From: Aeromonas tecta
GTDB taxonomy: Bacteria > Pseudomonadota > Gammaproteobacteria > Enterobacterales > Aeromonadaceae
Assembly: GCF_000820185.1 (NCBI RefSeq)
Contig: NZ_CDCA01000047.1
Span: 1 to 64,000, forward strand
DNA: 64,000 bases
Direction: 5' to 3'
Position numbers and translations under genes: made by a program
Notes under the pieces: generated by a model
The model's database searches: none
Told to the model about the DNA's origin: nothing
The model's input: only the letters and a program-made list of their open reading frames with translations
Shown: one piece after another, positions 1 to 12,397 of the stretch
Position numbering within the stretch: position 1 is the stretch's first letter
Layout: every line of letters begins with the position of its first letter

Positions 1-19
1 TGCCGCTTGCCCTGTCGAT

Positions 20-55
20 GGAGGCGCATTATAGGGAGTTGAAACTTTCTGGCAA
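20..55 (-). promoter_or_regulatory. rRNA-operon P1-type promoter (reads out of the left edge)
   Basis: On the minus strand there is a -35 box TTGCCA (50-55), a 16-bp spacer and a -10 box TATAAT (28-33). It is preceded by AACTCCC and followed by a GC-rich discriminator GCGCC. The 16-bp spacing and the AACTCCCTATAATGCGCC core match the E. coli rrn P1 promoters as I know them. AT-rich DNA upstream (about 60-115) could be an UP element. In E. coli hemG is also followed by rrnA, so an rRNA operon is expected just left of the window. The rRNA itself is not in view. Confidence 0.75.
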
Positions 56-117
56 GAGGAAATATGCAGAAAAACCTGTTTTTTACGATTTTCAGGTTCG
101 AATGCCTATTTATCCAA

Positions 118-144
118 CAAAAAGCCCCGCATCAGCGGGGCTTT
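118..144 (-). terminator. terminator of the pepQ-yigZ-trkH-hemG unit
   Basis: A GC-rich hairpin AGCCCCGC-atca-GCGGGGCT lies just after the hemG stop. Read on the minus strand it is followed by a T run. It separates hemG from the rRNA promoter. Confidence 0.85.
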
Positions 145-166
145 AGCCAGTCAGGAGGCGGGTTTG

Positions 167-691
167 CTACCTTTTTGACCAGAATTCCTGCGCAAAACTG
201 CGCACCTTGTTCCAATCGGTAAACTCGATGTCCTTGCTGGTGTCCGTGCTGCCACCGGTCATCTTCATGATCAGCTTGATGATGCGGGTCTGCCAGCAGT
301 TATAGTGGGAGTATTGCAGTGCCCCGGCAAACACCCCCAGGGTCTTCGGCTTCCAAGGAGAGAGGCGCAGGAACTTCTTCATATAGGCATTGGTTTGCGG
401 TGTCTGCTTCTCCGGCTTGCGCGCCGTCAGGTTGACACAGAAGAAGGCGGCATTGGCCACTTCCAGCTGTTCATGGTGGGCATGGACGAAGCTGAGCAGG
501 CTGGGATGGAAGTTGCCGTAACGAATGGAGGCGCCGATCAATACCTTGGCATACTTGCTGAGATTACATTTGGGCAGGGTATGCAGATCCTGCATTACCA
601 CTTCGCATCCTGATATTTCCTCCAGCATGACATCCACGATTTTACGCGTTTGCCCGTCCCGGGAAGAATAAAGCACCAAAATCTTGTCCAT
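167..691 (-). CDS. hemG: protoporphyrinogen IX dehydrogenase, flavodoxin type (HemG)
   Basis: A 174-residue flavodoxin-fold protein that oxidises protoporphyrinogen IX to protoporphyrin IX, the penultimate step of haem synthesis, passing electrons to the quinone pool at the inner membrane. The N-terminus MDKILVLYSSRDGQTRK carries the FMN-phosphate loop. The later GASIRYGNFHPSL and FFCVNLTARKPEKQTPQTN segments resemble E. coli HemG. The ATG at 691 is chosen because GAGG precedes it and it lies 7 bases after the trkH stop; a longer in-frame ORF would run back into trkH. It is the last gene of the minus-strand unit, and the order trkH-hemG-rrn matches E. coli. Confidence 0.93.
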   Translation of the reverse strand: MDKILVLYSSRDGQTRKIVDVMLEEISGCEVVMQDLHTLPKCNLSKYAKVLIGASIRYGNFHPSLLSFVHAHHEQLEVANAAFFCVNLTARKPEKQTPQTNAYMKKFLRLSPWKPKTLGVFAGALQYSHYNCWQTRIIKLIMKMTGGSTDTSKDIEFTDWNKVRSFAQEFWSKR

Positions 692-698
692 AGAAACC

Positions 699-2156
699 TC
701 AACTACGCCAGAAAGCGGGGGTAAACAGTACCAGAAGTGTGAATATTTCCAATCGGCCAAACAGCATGGCGACGATCAGTATCCACTGCGCCGTTGCCGA
801 GATCTTGCCGAAGTTGGCCGATACCTCTCCCAAGCCCGGCCCCACGTTGGTGAAGGCGGCGGCCACCGCAGAGAAGGCCGTCACCTCGTTCAGCCCCGTC
901 ATCAGCAACAGCAGCATAAAGATGAAGAACAGGATGATGTAGGTAGCGAAGTAGCCCCACACCGCCTCGACGATCCGCTCGGGGACGGCACGACGTCCCA
1001 GTTTCAGGGTGTAGATGGCGCGCGGGTGCACCAACCGCTTGAGCTCACGCATCCCCTGCAGGAACAGGATCATGAAACGCATCACCTTGATGCCGCCGCC
1101 GGTACTGCCGGCACAACAGCCGATGAAGGCGGAGAACATCAGCAACATGGGCAGGAAGGAGGGCCAGTCCGCGTAGCTGGTCGTGCTGTAACCCGTGGTC
1201 GTGCCCAGCGACACCGCCTGGAACAGGCCATGGTTGAGCGCCTCCTGCCAGGTAGCGTAGTGGCCGTGGAACAGTAAGGAGACGAAACAGATTAGGATCA
1301 GCACGCCCTGAATACCCAGGAACACCTTGAGCTCTGAGTCACGCAGATAGCTGCTCAGGCGCACCGGCTTGTGGGCGAACACCATGAAGTGCAAGGCGAA
1401 GTTGACGCTCGCCAGCAACAGGAACACCACAGTGATCAGGTTGATGGCCGGGCTGTTGAAGAAGCCGATGCTGGCATCATGGGTCGAGAAGCCCCCCACC
1501 GACAAGGTGGAGAAGGAGTGACAGATGGCATCGAACAGGGTCATGCCCGCCATCCAGTAAGCCAGCGCGCAGAGTGAGGTCAGCAACAGATAGATGAACC
1601 AGAGCGCCTTGGCCGTCTCGGCGATGCGCGGGGTCACCTTGTTGTCCTTGACCGGTCCCGGGATCTCGGCGCGATAGAGCTGCATGCCCCCGATACCGAG
1701 CAGCGGCAATATGGCGACCGCCAAGACGATGATCCCCATGCCCCCCAGCCACTGCAGCAGCTGGCGGTAGAAGAGGAAAGCCTTGGGCAGGTTGTCCAGC
1801 CCGGTCAGCACGGTCGCCCCCGTGGTGGTCAGGCCGGAGAACGACTCGAAGAAGGCCTCCGACACCGACATGCCGGGCACTTCCCCGAGCAGGAACGGCA
1901 ATGCCCCCACGCTGCCCAGCACGACCCAGAACAGTACCACGATGAGGAATCCTTCCTTGGATCTCAGGTCTTTCTTCTGATGACGGTTCGGGAACCAGAG
2001 CATGGCACCGAGCAACAGGGCGATGAAGAAGGAGTTCACAAACTCGGCACCGCCCCCATCACGATACCCAAAAGCGACCATGGCCGGCAGCAGCATGGTT
2101 GAACTGAATAGCGCGACCAGCAGGCCAACGATACGAATGATGCTCAGAATTTGCAT
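699..2156 (-). CDS. trkH: Trk potassium uptake system, membrane subunit TrkH
   Basis: A 485-residue polytopic inner-membrane protein, the K+-translocating subunit of the Trk system; the cytoplasmic partner TrkA is not in the window. It shows repeated membrane-pore-membrane units with glycine-centred pore loops, such as SFSGLTTTGATVLTG, SFSTLSVGGFST, SLGTTTGYST and AFTNVGPGLGEV. Length matches E. coli TrkH (483). It lies 36 bases downstream of yigZ and is followed directly by hemG, so it probably belongs to one transcript starting at pepQ. Confidence 0.95.
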   Translation of the reverse strand: MQILSIIRIVGLLVALFSSTMLLPAMVAFGYRDGGGAEFVNSFFIALLLGAMLWFPNRHQKKDLRSKEGFLIVVLFWVVLGSVGALPFLLGEVPGMSVSEAFFESFSGLTTTGATVLTGLDNLPKAFLFYRQLLQWLGGMGIIVLAVAILPLLGIGGMQLYRAEIPGPVKDNKVTPRIAETAKALWFIYLLLTSLCALAYWMAGMTLFDAICHSFSTLSVGGFSTHDASIGFFNSPAINLITVVFLLLASVNFALHFMVFAHKPVRLSSYLRDSELKVFLGIQGVLILICFVSLLFHGHYATWQEALNHGLFQAVSLGTTTGYSTTSYADWPSFLPMLLMFSAFIGCCAGSTGGGIKVMRFMILFLQGMRELKRLVHPRAIYTLKLGRRAVPERIVEAVWGYFATYIILFFIFMLLLLMTGLNEVTAFSAVAAAFTNVGPGLGEVSANFGKISATAQWILIVAMLFGRLEIFTLLVLFTPAFWRS

Positions 2157-2192
2157 TCCGGCTCCCTCTTCAGGCTAAAAGAGCGATGGATT

Positions 2193-2810
2193 CTAGCCAT
2201 CTAAGGGACGAAGAGATACCCGGCCGTGGGTTCTGTCGGTCAATTCTTGGGCCACCTGGGTCCAGATTGCCGTATCCCAGGCGATCTGCAGGCTGACCTG
2301 CTGGCCATAGTCTGCCGCCAGCAAGTGACCCTGATGGGCGACGATCAAGGCTTCCACCGCCCCCATGTCGGTATAGTCACAGCAGATAAGGGAGGGGCTC
2401 TGTTGGCGCTTTATCCGGGTCTCGAGTTGCTTGAGCGCCGTCCCCACACCGCCACCATAGGCCTTGACCAGGCCGCCGGTGCCGAGCAGCACGCCGCCGT
2501 AGTAGCGCACCACCACGGCCGCAATCTCACCAATCCCGGACCCCATCAGCTGGGCCAGCATGGGCTTGCCCGCCGTGCCCGAGGGCTCACCATCATCGCT
2601 GAAGCCATAGACCTGGTTGTCCTGCGGCGCGCCGGCGACAAAGGCCCAGCAATGATGCCGGGCCGTCGGGTGTTGCCGTTTGACCTCGCTGATCCAGGCC
2701 TTGGCTTCCTCAACCGTCGGCGTATGGGCCAACAAGGTAATGAAGCGGCTCTTCTTTATCTCTTCACTCAACTCCAGCGAGGCGGCGGGAATGGCGTAGT
2801 CTACCGCCAT
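2193..2810 (-). CDS. yigZ: IMPACT-family protein YigZ
   Basis: A 205-residue UPF0029/IMPACT-family protein. The conserved core KSRFITLLAHTPTVEEA, then FSDDGEPSGTAGKPML, then VVVRYYGGVLLGTGGLV, is the family signature. The fold has an N-terminal IMPACT domain and a C-terminal ferredoxin-like domain. The bacterial role is not firmly established; eukaryotic IMPACT modulates translation signalling. The ATG overlaps the pepQ stop by one base (TGATG), so translation is coupled to pepQ, as in the E. coli pepQ-yigZ-trkH order. Confidence 0.92.
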   Translation of the reverse strand: MAVDYAIPAASLELSEEIKKSRFITLLAHTPTVEEAKAWISEVKRQHPTARHHCWAFVAGAPQDNQVYGFSDDGEPSGTAGKPMLAQLMGSGIGEIAAVVVRYYGGVLLGTGGLVKAYGGGVGTALKQLETRIKRQQSPSLICCDYTDMGAVEALIVAHQGHLLAADYGQQVSLQIAWDTAIWTQVAQELTDRTHGRVSLRPLDG

Positions 2811-4132
2811 CAGAGTCCCGCTTGCCGCGTCAGGTTTTCTACCCTGTCGCCGTGCAGCACTATGTTGTCTTCGATACGGATGCCGCCAAACGGGCGCAGG
2901 GCCTCGACCTTGTTCCAGTTGACGCGCTTGCCCTGCTCACCCTGACGCAGTGGCTCCAGCAGGCTATCGATGAAGTAGAGACCGGGTTCGATGGTGAACA
3001 CCTGACCCACCTCCATCACCCGGGTGCAACGCAGGTAGGGGAACTGCTCGGGCGCCGGCAGATGGGTGCCACGCTCGTCTTGCATGAAGCCACCCGCATC
3101 GTGCACCTGCAGGCCGAGGAAGTGGCCGAGCCCGTGCGGGAAGAACACATTGGTCACGCCGGTGTGGATCATCTCATCTACCGACATATCCACCAGCTCC
3201 ACGGCCTGCAGCAGTCGCGCCAGTCTGTGGTGCATCTGCAGGTGCAGCTCGCTGTAGCGACGCCCCGGCTTGATCTCGTCGATGATCTCCTGCTGCTGGG
3301 CATCCAGCGCCGCGATCAGGTCGGCAAACTCACCCCGGCGCCAGGCCCAGGTACGGGTGATATCGGAGGCATAGCCGTGATAATCCACCCCGGCATCGAT
3401 CAGGAAGGAGTGGCGCTCCGTATCCGCAATCCGCTGAGTGGAGAGCTGGGTGTAATGGAGAATGGCCGCGTTGCGGTTGATGGCGATGATGTTGCCATAG
3501 GGTGCCTCGTTCGCGCCCTGACCGACCGCCTTCATATAGGAAAGGTTGATCTCGAACTCGCTCGCCCCGGCCATGAAGGAGTCTTTGGCGGCGATGTGGC
3601 CACGCACGCCGATGCGGTTTGCCTCGCGCAGGCACTCCAGCTCGTAGGGCGTCTTGTAGGCTCGGTGATAGTGCAGATAGTTGAGCACCGCCTCCGGATT
3701 GGGCTGACCCAATCCCAGCAGCTCGGCCACCTCGAGATGGCCCCCAAGATAGGCCCACTCCTGCTTGTCGGCAGGCAGATGATCGGCGACCTGCTCCGGC
3801 TTGGTCAGGAAGCGAATGTCGAAGAAGTCGACCCAGAAGGCATTGGGCAGGTCCGCCACCTTGTGCCAGAAATCCACCGGCCGATAGAACAGCAACACCG
3901 GCTTGCTCACCCCGTCCACCAGCAACCAGCAGTGGGGGTTATCCAGCACCGGCAACCAGGCCTTGAACTGTGGATTGACCTTGAAGGGGTAGTCCTGATC
4001 GTCGAGGAAAATACGGTGGGTCTGGCCAGAGTGAATGGCCAGGCCGCCGAGTCCCTGCTGTTGCACTATGTCGCGGGTGCGTTGCTGCAGGGTATCGAGG
4101 TGCTGGGCAAAAAGTTGGCTGTAACTGCTCAT
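2810..4132 (-). CDS. pepQ: Xaa-Pro dipeptidase PepQ
   Basis: A 440-residue M24-family metallopeptidase hydrolysing dipeptides with C-terminal proline in the cytosol. Metal-site segments are visible: [19 protein letters not shown] (two Asp ligands), [16 protein letters not shown] (His), FTIEPGLYF (Glu) and GIRIEDNIV (Glu). Length matches E. coli PepQ (443). It is first in the minus-strand unit pepQ-yigZ-trkH-hemG. The divergent promoter region toward the acetoacetyl-CoA synthetase is 4133-4329. In E. coli the divergent neighbour is fadB; here the synthetase gene sits between. Confidence 0.94.
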   Translation of the reverse strand: MSSYSQLFAQHLDTLQQRTRDIVQQQGLGGLAIHSGQTHRIFLDDQDYPFKVNPQFKAWLPVLDNPHCWLLVDGVSKPVLLFYRPVDFWHKVADLPNAFWVDFFDIRFLTKPEQVADHLPADKQEWAYLGGHLEVAELLGLGQPNPEAVLNYLHYHRAYKTPYELECLREANRIGVRGHIAAKDSFMAGASEFEINLSYMKAVGQGANEAPYGNIIAINRNAAILHYTQLSTQRIADTERHSFLIDAGVDYHGYASDITRTWAWRRGEFADLIAALDAQQQEIIDEIKPGRRYSELHLQMHHRLARLLQAVELVDMSVDEMIHTGVTNVFFPHGLGHFLGLQVHDAGGFMQDERGTHLPAPEQFPYLRCTRVMEVGQVFTIEPGLYFIDSLLEPLRQGEQGKRVNWNKVEALRPFGGIRIEDNIVLHGDRVENLTRQAGL

Positions 4133-4329
4133 GGCGTCCTGCTCCGGGCAAAATGTGGTTTCAGCATAACATCAAGCGGATCCGGGCTCGAGCCGTCAAG
4201 CTGTTGCTTCGTGAGGTAACGCATAGGTTACAGGCTTTATGTTATGAAACAAAAACCAACCATTAACAAATAGAGAACAATTCAATACACTGCCCCCAGA
4301 CAGTAGATATCAGTAGTCAGGAACGATTC

Positions 4330-6267
<1,938 letters not shown>

Positions 6268-6285
6268 GCTGTCACCCGTCATATC

Positions 6286-6310
6286 AAAGGCGCCCTTGGG
6301 CGCCTTTTTT
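6286..6310 (+). terminator. terminator after acetoacetyl-CoA synthetase
   Basis: Perfect hairpin AAGGCGCCC-tt-GGGCGCCTT followed by a T run. Confidence 0.9.
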
Positions 6311-6349
6311 CTGCCCTCTCCCCAGGCAAATGCAGTGACATCACAAGTG

Positions 6350-6366
6350 TTAAACAAATGTTTTAA
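6350..6366. promoter_or_regulatory. candidate PsrA/FadR-type operator upstream of fadB
   Basis: An AT-rich near-palindrome TTAAACAAATGTTTTAA with core AAAC-N4-GTTT lies about 105 bases before fadB. The Pseudomonas PsrA consensus (S-AAAC-N2-4-GTTT-S) and the position fit a fatty-acid-responsive repressor site. No PsrA or FadR gene is in the window, so the assignment is an inference. Confidence 0.35.
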
Positions 6367-6470
6367 ATAGGTGTTGTAATTGTCTTGTTTTGGATCAATA
6401 TTGAGCCTCGCCCCCTGCTGGGGAGAAAGGAGCAAAGCCCCCCACCGCGTGGGAACAAGGAGACACTCTC

Positions 6471-8618
6471 ATGATCTACCAAGGCGAAACCCTGTCGGTC
6501 AGCTACCTCGAACACGGCATTGCCGAGCTGAGGTTTGATGCCCCGGGTTCAGTCAACAAGCTGGATCGCGCCACCCTGCTCTCACTGAGCGAAGCGATCG
6601 CCGCACTGCAGCAACAAGCCGATTTGAAGGGTCTGATCCTCACCTCCGGCAAAGACGCCTTTATCGTCGGCGCCGACATCACCGAATTCCTGGAACTGTT
6701 CGATCTGCCGCAAGAAGAGCTGCTCGGCTGGCTGAAAAAAGCCAACGACATCTTCAGCGCCATCGAAGATCTGCCGGTGCCGACCCTGTCCGCCATCAAG
6801 GGCCACGCCCTGGGCGGCGGCTGCGAGACTATTCTCTCCACCGATTTCCGTCTGGCCGACAGCAGCGCCAAGATTGGCCTGCCCGAGACCAAACTCGGCA
6901 TCATGCCGGGCTTTGGCGGTACCGTTCGTCTGCCACGGGTGATCGGTGCAGACAATGCGCTGGAGTGGATTACCACCGGCAAGGATGTCCGTGCCGATGA
7001 CGCCCTCAAGGTTGGCGCCGTCGATGCCGTGGTCGCCCCCGACGCGCTGCAGGCCGCTGCGCTGCAGATGATAAAAGACGCCATCGCAGGCAAGCTGGAC
7101 TGGCAGAGCCGCCGCGCCGCCAAGAAGGCGCCGCTGCGTCTGTCCAAACTCGAAGCCATGATGAGCTTCAGCACCGCCGCCGGCATGGTTGCCGCGGTGG
7201 CTGGCAAGCATTATCCCGCCCCGATGACGGCGGTAAAAACCGTCGAAGCCGCCGCCGGCATGAGCCGCGACGAGGCGTTGGTGGTCGAGGCACAGGGCTT
7301 TATCAAGCTGGCCAAGACCGACGTCGCCAAGGCGCTGGTCGGCATCTTCTTGAACGATCAGCACATCAAGACGCTGGCCAAGAAGGCTGCCAAACAAGCC
7401 GCCAAGGCCACCAGCCACGCCGCCGTATTGGGTGCCGGCATCATGGGGGGCGGCATCGCCTACCAGTCCGCCAGCAAGGGCATTCCGGCGGTGATGAAGG
7501 ACATCAACGAGAAGGCCTTGGCACTGGGCATGGGCGAAGCCACCAAGCTACTCAACGGCCAGCTCGAGCGAGGCCGCATCGACGGCATCAAGATGGGTCA
7601 GGTCCTCTCATCCATCACCCCCACCCTGAGCTACGACAACGTCAAGCACGTGGATCTGGTGGTCGAAGCCGTGGTCGAGAACCCCAAGGTGAAGGCGGCC
7701 GTACTCGGCGAAGTGGAAGCCATCCTGGGTGACGACGCCGTCCTCGCCAGTAACACTTCCACCATTCCCATCTCCCTGCTGGCCAAAGGCCTGAAGCGCC
7801 CCGAGAACTTCTGCGGCATGCACTTCTTCAACCCGGTGCACCGCATGCCCCTGGTTGAGATCATCCGTGGCGAGCAGACCAGTGATGACACCATCAACCG
7901 GGTGGTGGCCTACGCCGCCGCCATGGGCAAGTCGCCGGTGGTGGTCAACGACTGCCCTGGCTTCTTCGTCAACCGGGTGCTGTTCCCCTACTTCTTCGGC
8001 TTCAACCAGCTGGTTGCCGACGGAGCCGACTTCGCCGCCGTCGACAAGGTGATGGAAAAAGAGTTCGGCTGGCCCATGGGTCCGGCCTATCTGCTGGACG
8101 TGGTCGGCATCGATACCGGCCATCATGCCGGTGACGTCATGGCGCAAGGCTTCCCGACTCGCATGAGCAAGGAAGGCCGCACCGCCATCGATGTGATGTA
8201 TGACGCCAGCCGCTTCGGTCAGAAGAATGGCAAGGGTTTCTACGCCTACGAGCAAGACAAGAAGGGCAAACCGAAGAAGGTGGCCGACGGCGCCGCTTAC
8301 GAGCTGCTCGCCCCCATTGCCAAGCCGAAGCAGAATTACGACAAGGACGCCATCATCGCCCGCATGATGATCCCCATGATCAACGAGGTGGTGCTCTGCC
8401 TGGAAGAGGGCATAGTCGCCACCCCGGCCGAGGCGGACATCGCGCTGGTTTATGGCTTGGGCTTCCCTCCCTTCCGTGGTGGCGTGTTCCGCTATCTGGA
8501 CACCATAGGTCTGGATCGTTACGTGGCCATGGCCGACCAGTATGCCAGTCTGGGCCCGCTCTACCGCGTCAGCGACAAGCTGCGTGAGATGGCCGCCCAG
8601 GGCAAAACCTTCTACTGA
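6471..8618 (+). CDS. fadB: fatty acid oxidation complex subunit alpha FadB
   Basis: A 715-residue multifunctional enzyme with an N-terminal enoyl-CoA hydratase/isomerase domain and a C-terminal L-3-hydroxyacyl-CoA dehydrogenase domain. The crotonase part has GADITEF and [10 protein letters not shown] (oxyanion hole and catalytic Glu), with [19 protein letters not shown]. The dehydrogenase part starts about residue 315 with [18 protein letters not shown] (NAD-binding) and has [17 protein letters not shown] (catalytic His). Length equals the family norm (about 715-729). fadA follows after 21 bases, forming the alpha2beta2 complex for aerobic beta-oxidation. Confidence 0.96.
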   Translation: MIYQGETLSVSYLEHGIAELRFDAPGSVNKLDRATLLSLSEAIAALQQQADLKGLILTSGKDAFIVGADITEFLELFDLPQEELLGWLKKANDIFSAIEDLPVPTLSAIKGHALGGGCETILSTDFRLADSSAKIGLPETKLGIMPGFGGTVRLPRVIGADNALEWITTGKDVRADDALKVGAVDAVVAPDALQAAALQMIKDAIAGKLDWQSRRAAKKAPLRLSKLEAMMSFSTAAGMVAAVAGKHYPAPMTAVKTVEAAAGMSRDEALVVEAQGFIKLAKTDVAKALVGIFLNDQHIKTLAKKAAKQAAKATSHAAVLGAGIMGGGIAYQSASKGIPAVMKDINEKALALGMGEATKLLNGQLERGRIDGIKMGQVLSSITPTLSYDNVKHVDLVVEAVVENPKVKAAVLGEVEAILGDDAVLASNTSTIPISLLAKGLKRPENFCGMHFFNPVHRMPLVEIIRGEQTSDDTINRVVAYAAAMGKSPVVVNDCPGFFVNRVLFPYFFGFNQLVADGADFAAVDKVMEKEFGWPMGPAYLLDVVGIDTGHHAGDVMAQGFPTRMSKEGRTAIDVMYDASRFGQKNGKGFYAYEQDKKGKPKKVADGAAYELLAPIAKPKQNYDKDAIIARMMIPMINEVVLCLEEGIVATPAEADIALVYGLGFPPFRGGVFRYLDTIGLDRYVAMADQYASLGPLYRVSDKLREMAAQGKTFY

Positions 8619-9803
<1,185 letters not shown>

Positions 9804-9845
9804 CGAAGCCCCTGACCGGCCGCTCATATCGGTCGTTCAGGGCAT

Positions 9846-9873
9846 TGCCCCCGCCCACGTTCGGGCGGGGGCA
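9846..9873 (+). terminator. hairpin after fadA
   Basis: TGCCCCCGCCC-acgttc-GGGCGGGGGCA, eleven paired bases. There is no T run after it, so it may be an mRNA-end stabiliser or a weak terminator. Confidence 0.6.
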
Positions 9874-9889
9874 TGCAATAGACAGCACT

Positions 9890-10035
9890 CCTCCTTAGAG
9901 GGGTAAGCAAAAATTGTCACTTTTGGGGTCGGCCTTGCCGGCCCGTCATCGAGTCTGTGGGTGTCACCACACGGGGAACACCCTGCCGTCGGAATCAGCG
10001 CATTGGCCGCCCCGTTTGGGTCGGCCTTTTTTCTT
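9890..10035 (+). ncRNA. candidate structured leader or small RNA
   Basis: This stretch between fadA and the response regulator has three structured elements. The first is a 7-bp stem GGGUCGG/CCGGCCC at 9926-9943. The second is a pair of mutually exclusive pairings around GGTGTCACCACAC...ACACC (9958-9982). The third is an intrinsic terminator GGCCG-CCC-cgttt-GGGtCGGCC followed by TTTTTT (10005-10032). Either a free-standing sRNA ends here or a leader attenuates the downstream operon. No known RNA family was recognised, and no promoter was confidently placed. Confidence 0.35.
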
Positions 10036-10154
10036 CTCGGCCCCTGATCAGAGGCTATATTGCCCATAACCTCACATTAGAGGGGGGGCTTGCTTGCTTT
10101 TTACTCCCTCGACAGGTTCAATCTGCACAAAAAAATGGGTGGATGCACATACAT

Positions 10155-10877
10155 ATGTCAACGAGCAAACAACTGCTGATCGTCGACGACGACCAAGAGA
10201 TCCGCGAGCTGCTCAACGAATACCTGACCCGGGCGGGTTTTCAGGTATTGACGGCGGCGGAGGGCAACGAGATGCGCCAGCAACTCGCCCAGCACAGCCC
10301 GGACCTGATTATTCTGGACATCATGATGCCCGGCGACGATGGCTTTACCCTGTGCCAGCAGATCCGTCGCGACTCCCAGGTGCCCATCATCATGCTGACC
10401 GCCGCCTCCGATGAGGCTGATCGGGTGATCGGTCTCGAGCTCGGCGCGGACGACTACATCGCCAAGCCATTCAGCCCGCGCGAACTGCAGGCCCGCATCA
10501 AGGCGCTGCTGCGCCGTGCCGAATTCCGCCAACCGGAGAAAGAGAAGGAGCCGAGCCGTCGGCTGCGCTTCGCCGACTGGACCCTGGATACCCTGAGTCA
10601 CCAGCTGACCCACGACGACGGCAGCTTGCTGGATCTCTCCGGCAGCGACGCCCTGCTGCTCGGCATGTTCCTGCAACAGCCAGGTGTGGTGCTGGACAGA
10701 GACACCATCTCGGACGCCACCCGTGGCCGCGAGAGCCTGCCAATGGAGCGCGGCATCGACGTGCAGATCAGCCGTCTGCGCCAGAAGTTGGGTGACAACG
10801 GCAAGAGCCCGCGCATCATCAAGACCATCCGCGGCAGTGGCTACATGCTGATCGCCGAAGTCCACGAACTGCCATGA
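10155..10877 (+). CDS. OmpR-family response regulator (GltR-like)
   Basis: A 240-residue DNA-binding response regulator. The receiver domain is about residues 6-118, with DDD acidic pocket at 11-13, phospho-acceptor Asp55 in LIILDIMMPGDDG and the conserved Lys in IAKPFSPREL. The winged-helix domain is about 140-235, ending ISRLRQKLGDNGKSPRIIKTI. The ATG at 10155 gives a canonical N-terminus; the Shine-Dalgarno (GGTGG) is weak. Its stop overlaps a 26-codon ORF by ATGA, which in turn overlaps the kinase start. The GtsA-like binding protein downstream suggests the GltR branch, which controls sugar uptake in Pseudomonas; this is inference. Confidence 0.88.
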   Translation: MSTSKQLLIVDDDQEIRELLNEYLTRAGFQVLTAAEGNEMRQQLAQHSPDLIILDIMMPGDDGFTLCQQIRRDSQVPIIMLTAASDEADRVIGLELGADDYIAKPFSPRELQARIKALLRRAEFRQPEKEKEPSRRLRFADWTLDTLSHQLTHDDGSLLDLSGSDALLLGMFLQQPGVVLDRDTISDATRGRESLPMERGIDVQISRLRQKLGDNGKSPRIIKTIRGSGYMLIAEVHELP

Positions 10878-10954
10878 AAGACCCGCAGCTCTGGCAGACA
10901 TGGCTTCATGAAAGCGGCGACATGCTGATCGATAAAAGACGCGAGATCCCATGA
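10874..10954 (+). CDS. 26-residue micro-ORF tiled between regulator and kinase
   Basis: An ORF of 26 codons beginning MKDPQLWQTWLHE and ending DKRREIP. Its ATG overlaps the regulator stop (ATGA at 10874) and its TGA overlaps the kinase ATG (ATGA at 10951). Two consecutive ATGA overlaps bridge exactly the gap between the two component genes, which suggests ribosomes pass from regulator to kinase through this ORF. It is charged and contains two Trp, with no signal or membrane segment. Translation is inferred; it may act only as a coupling device, or it may be a relic of a longer linker. Confidence 0.5.
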   Translation: MKDPQLWQTWLHESGDMLIDKRREIP

Positions 10955-12393
10955 GGGGCAAATTCTGGCAGGCGCTGGTGCCGCGCTCCCTGTTGTCACG
11001 GATGCTGCTCCTGCTGCTGCTCGCCATTCTGCTCTCCCAGACCATACTCACCGGCATCTGGATGCAGCAGATCCAGAAGCGGGAGCTGGAGGGCATGCTC
11101 AGCACCACCCGCAACCTGGCATTGTCGGCCGCTTCCACCGTCAACTTCTTCAAGTCGCTGCCGCTGCAATACCGCCACATCGCGCTGGATCAGCTGCGCA
11201 ACATGGGGGGCAGCCGCTTCTTCGTCTCCCTGAACGAGGAAGAGATCCACATCAGTGCCATCCCCGAGAGCGAGCGCAAGACGCTGGTGCTGAAAGAGGT
11301 GCAGGAGGTGCTCGCCCGCAAGCTCTCCGACGCCATGGCGATCAAGGTGGACTTCTCCCGCCCCGAAGAGCTGCACGTGTTCAACAACGACACCCTGCTG
11401 GCGGATTTGCCCTCCTCCTGGGCGCGCTACACCCTGTCCCTCGAACCCATCAATCCGCCGGTGCTGGTGACCCAGATCGAGATCGAACCCGGTGAGTGGC
11501 TCTATCTGGCGGCTTTGTTGCCCGCCCCTTACATGACGCTGGATGACACCGTCATGCCGAGCAACCAAATACGCTTCATCGCCCTGATGACGGTGTTCCT
11601 CTGCTTCTTCACCTTCATGCTGGTGCGCTGGCAGACCCGGCCCCTGCGCCGTCTCGCCAAGGCGGCGGTCAATCTCGGCAAGGACATCGATCAGCCGTCG
11701 CTGAAGGAGGAAGGGGCCTCGGAAATCGTCGCCGCCACCCGCGCCTTCAACATCATGCAGCAGCGCATCCGCCGCTTCATCGATGACAGGGAACGGCTGT
11801 TCAGCTCCATCTCCCACGATCTCAAGACCCCCATCACCCGGCTACGGTTGCGAGTCGAACTGCTCGACGACGAGACCCAGATAGCCAAGTTCAACAAGGA
11901 TCTGGACGAGCTGGAGCTGATGGTGAAAGGGGCGCTGCAGACGGTCAAGGAGACCGACATCCACGAGAACATCGAGCAGATCGACGTCAACGCTCTGCTG
12001 GAGCAGATGGCGGAGGCCATGAACCTGCACGAGGATCTGCTCACCATCGAGGGACACTGCAAATGGCCCTATCGCGGCAAGCTGCTGGCCCTCAAGCGCT
12101 GCATCGGCAACCTGGTGGACAATGGCATCAAGTACGGCCACAGGGTGCGCATCATCGTCATGGACGATGAGGAGATGCTGATCCTGTTCATCATGGACGA
12201 AGGGCAAGGCCTGCCGGACGATCAGCTGGAACGCATCTTCGAGCCCTATTACCGGCTGAGCAAGGACCCCTCCGGGACCGGCCTTGGCCTCGGCATCGCC
12301 CGCAACATCGCCCACGCCCATGGCGGCGATCTGGTGCTGGAAAATCGCCCCCAGGGTGGCCTGCAGGCGACCCTCTCCCTACCAAGGCAGTAA
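10951..12393 (+). CDS. sensor histidine kinase (GtrS-like)
   Basis: A 480-residue membrane kinase. Transmembrane segments lie at about 13-37 and 206-226 and enclose a roughly 170-residue periplasmic sensor domain. A HAMP linker follows (RWQTRPLRRLAKAA onward). The HisKA domain carries the phosphorylated His289 in FSSISHDLKTPITRLRLR. The ATPase domain has NLVDNGIKYG (N box), DEGQGLPDDQLERIFEPYYR and GTGLGLGIARNI. The start overlaps the preceding micro-ORF stop. It presumably phosphorylates the adjacent regulator. Since a sugar-binding protein gene starts 4 bases after its stop, the periplasmic domain may read that protein's liganded state. Confidence 0.88.
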   Translation: MRGKFWQALVPRSLLSRMLLLLLLAILLSQTILTGIWMQQIQKRELEGMLSTTRNLALSAASTVNFFKSLPLQYRHIALDQLRNMGGSRFFVSLNEEEIHISAIPESERKTLVLKEVQEVLARKLSDAMAIKVDFSRPEELHVFNNDTLLADLPSSWARYTLSLEPINPPVLVTQIEIEPGEWLYLAALLPAPYMTLDDTVMPSNQIRFIALMTVFLCFFTFMLVRWQTRPLRRLAKAAVNLGKDIDQPSLKEEGASEIVAATRAFNIMQQRIRRFIDDRERLFSSISHDLKTPITRLRLRVELLDDETQIAKFNKDLDELELMVKGALQTVKETDIHENIEQIDVNALLEQMAEAMNLHEDLLTIEGHCKWPYRGKLLALKRCIGNLVDNGIKYGHRVRIIVMDDEEMLILFIMDEGQGLPDDQLERIFEPYYRLSKDPSGTGLGLGIARNIAHAHGGDLVLENRPQGGLQATLSLPRQ

Positions 12394-12397
12394 CCTT

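Noticed and set aside
2822-4219. Long plus-strand ORF (465 codons) opposite pepQ
   Set aside because: It is the mirror of the well-supported pepQ frame in GC-rich DNA; the translation has no recognisable domain.
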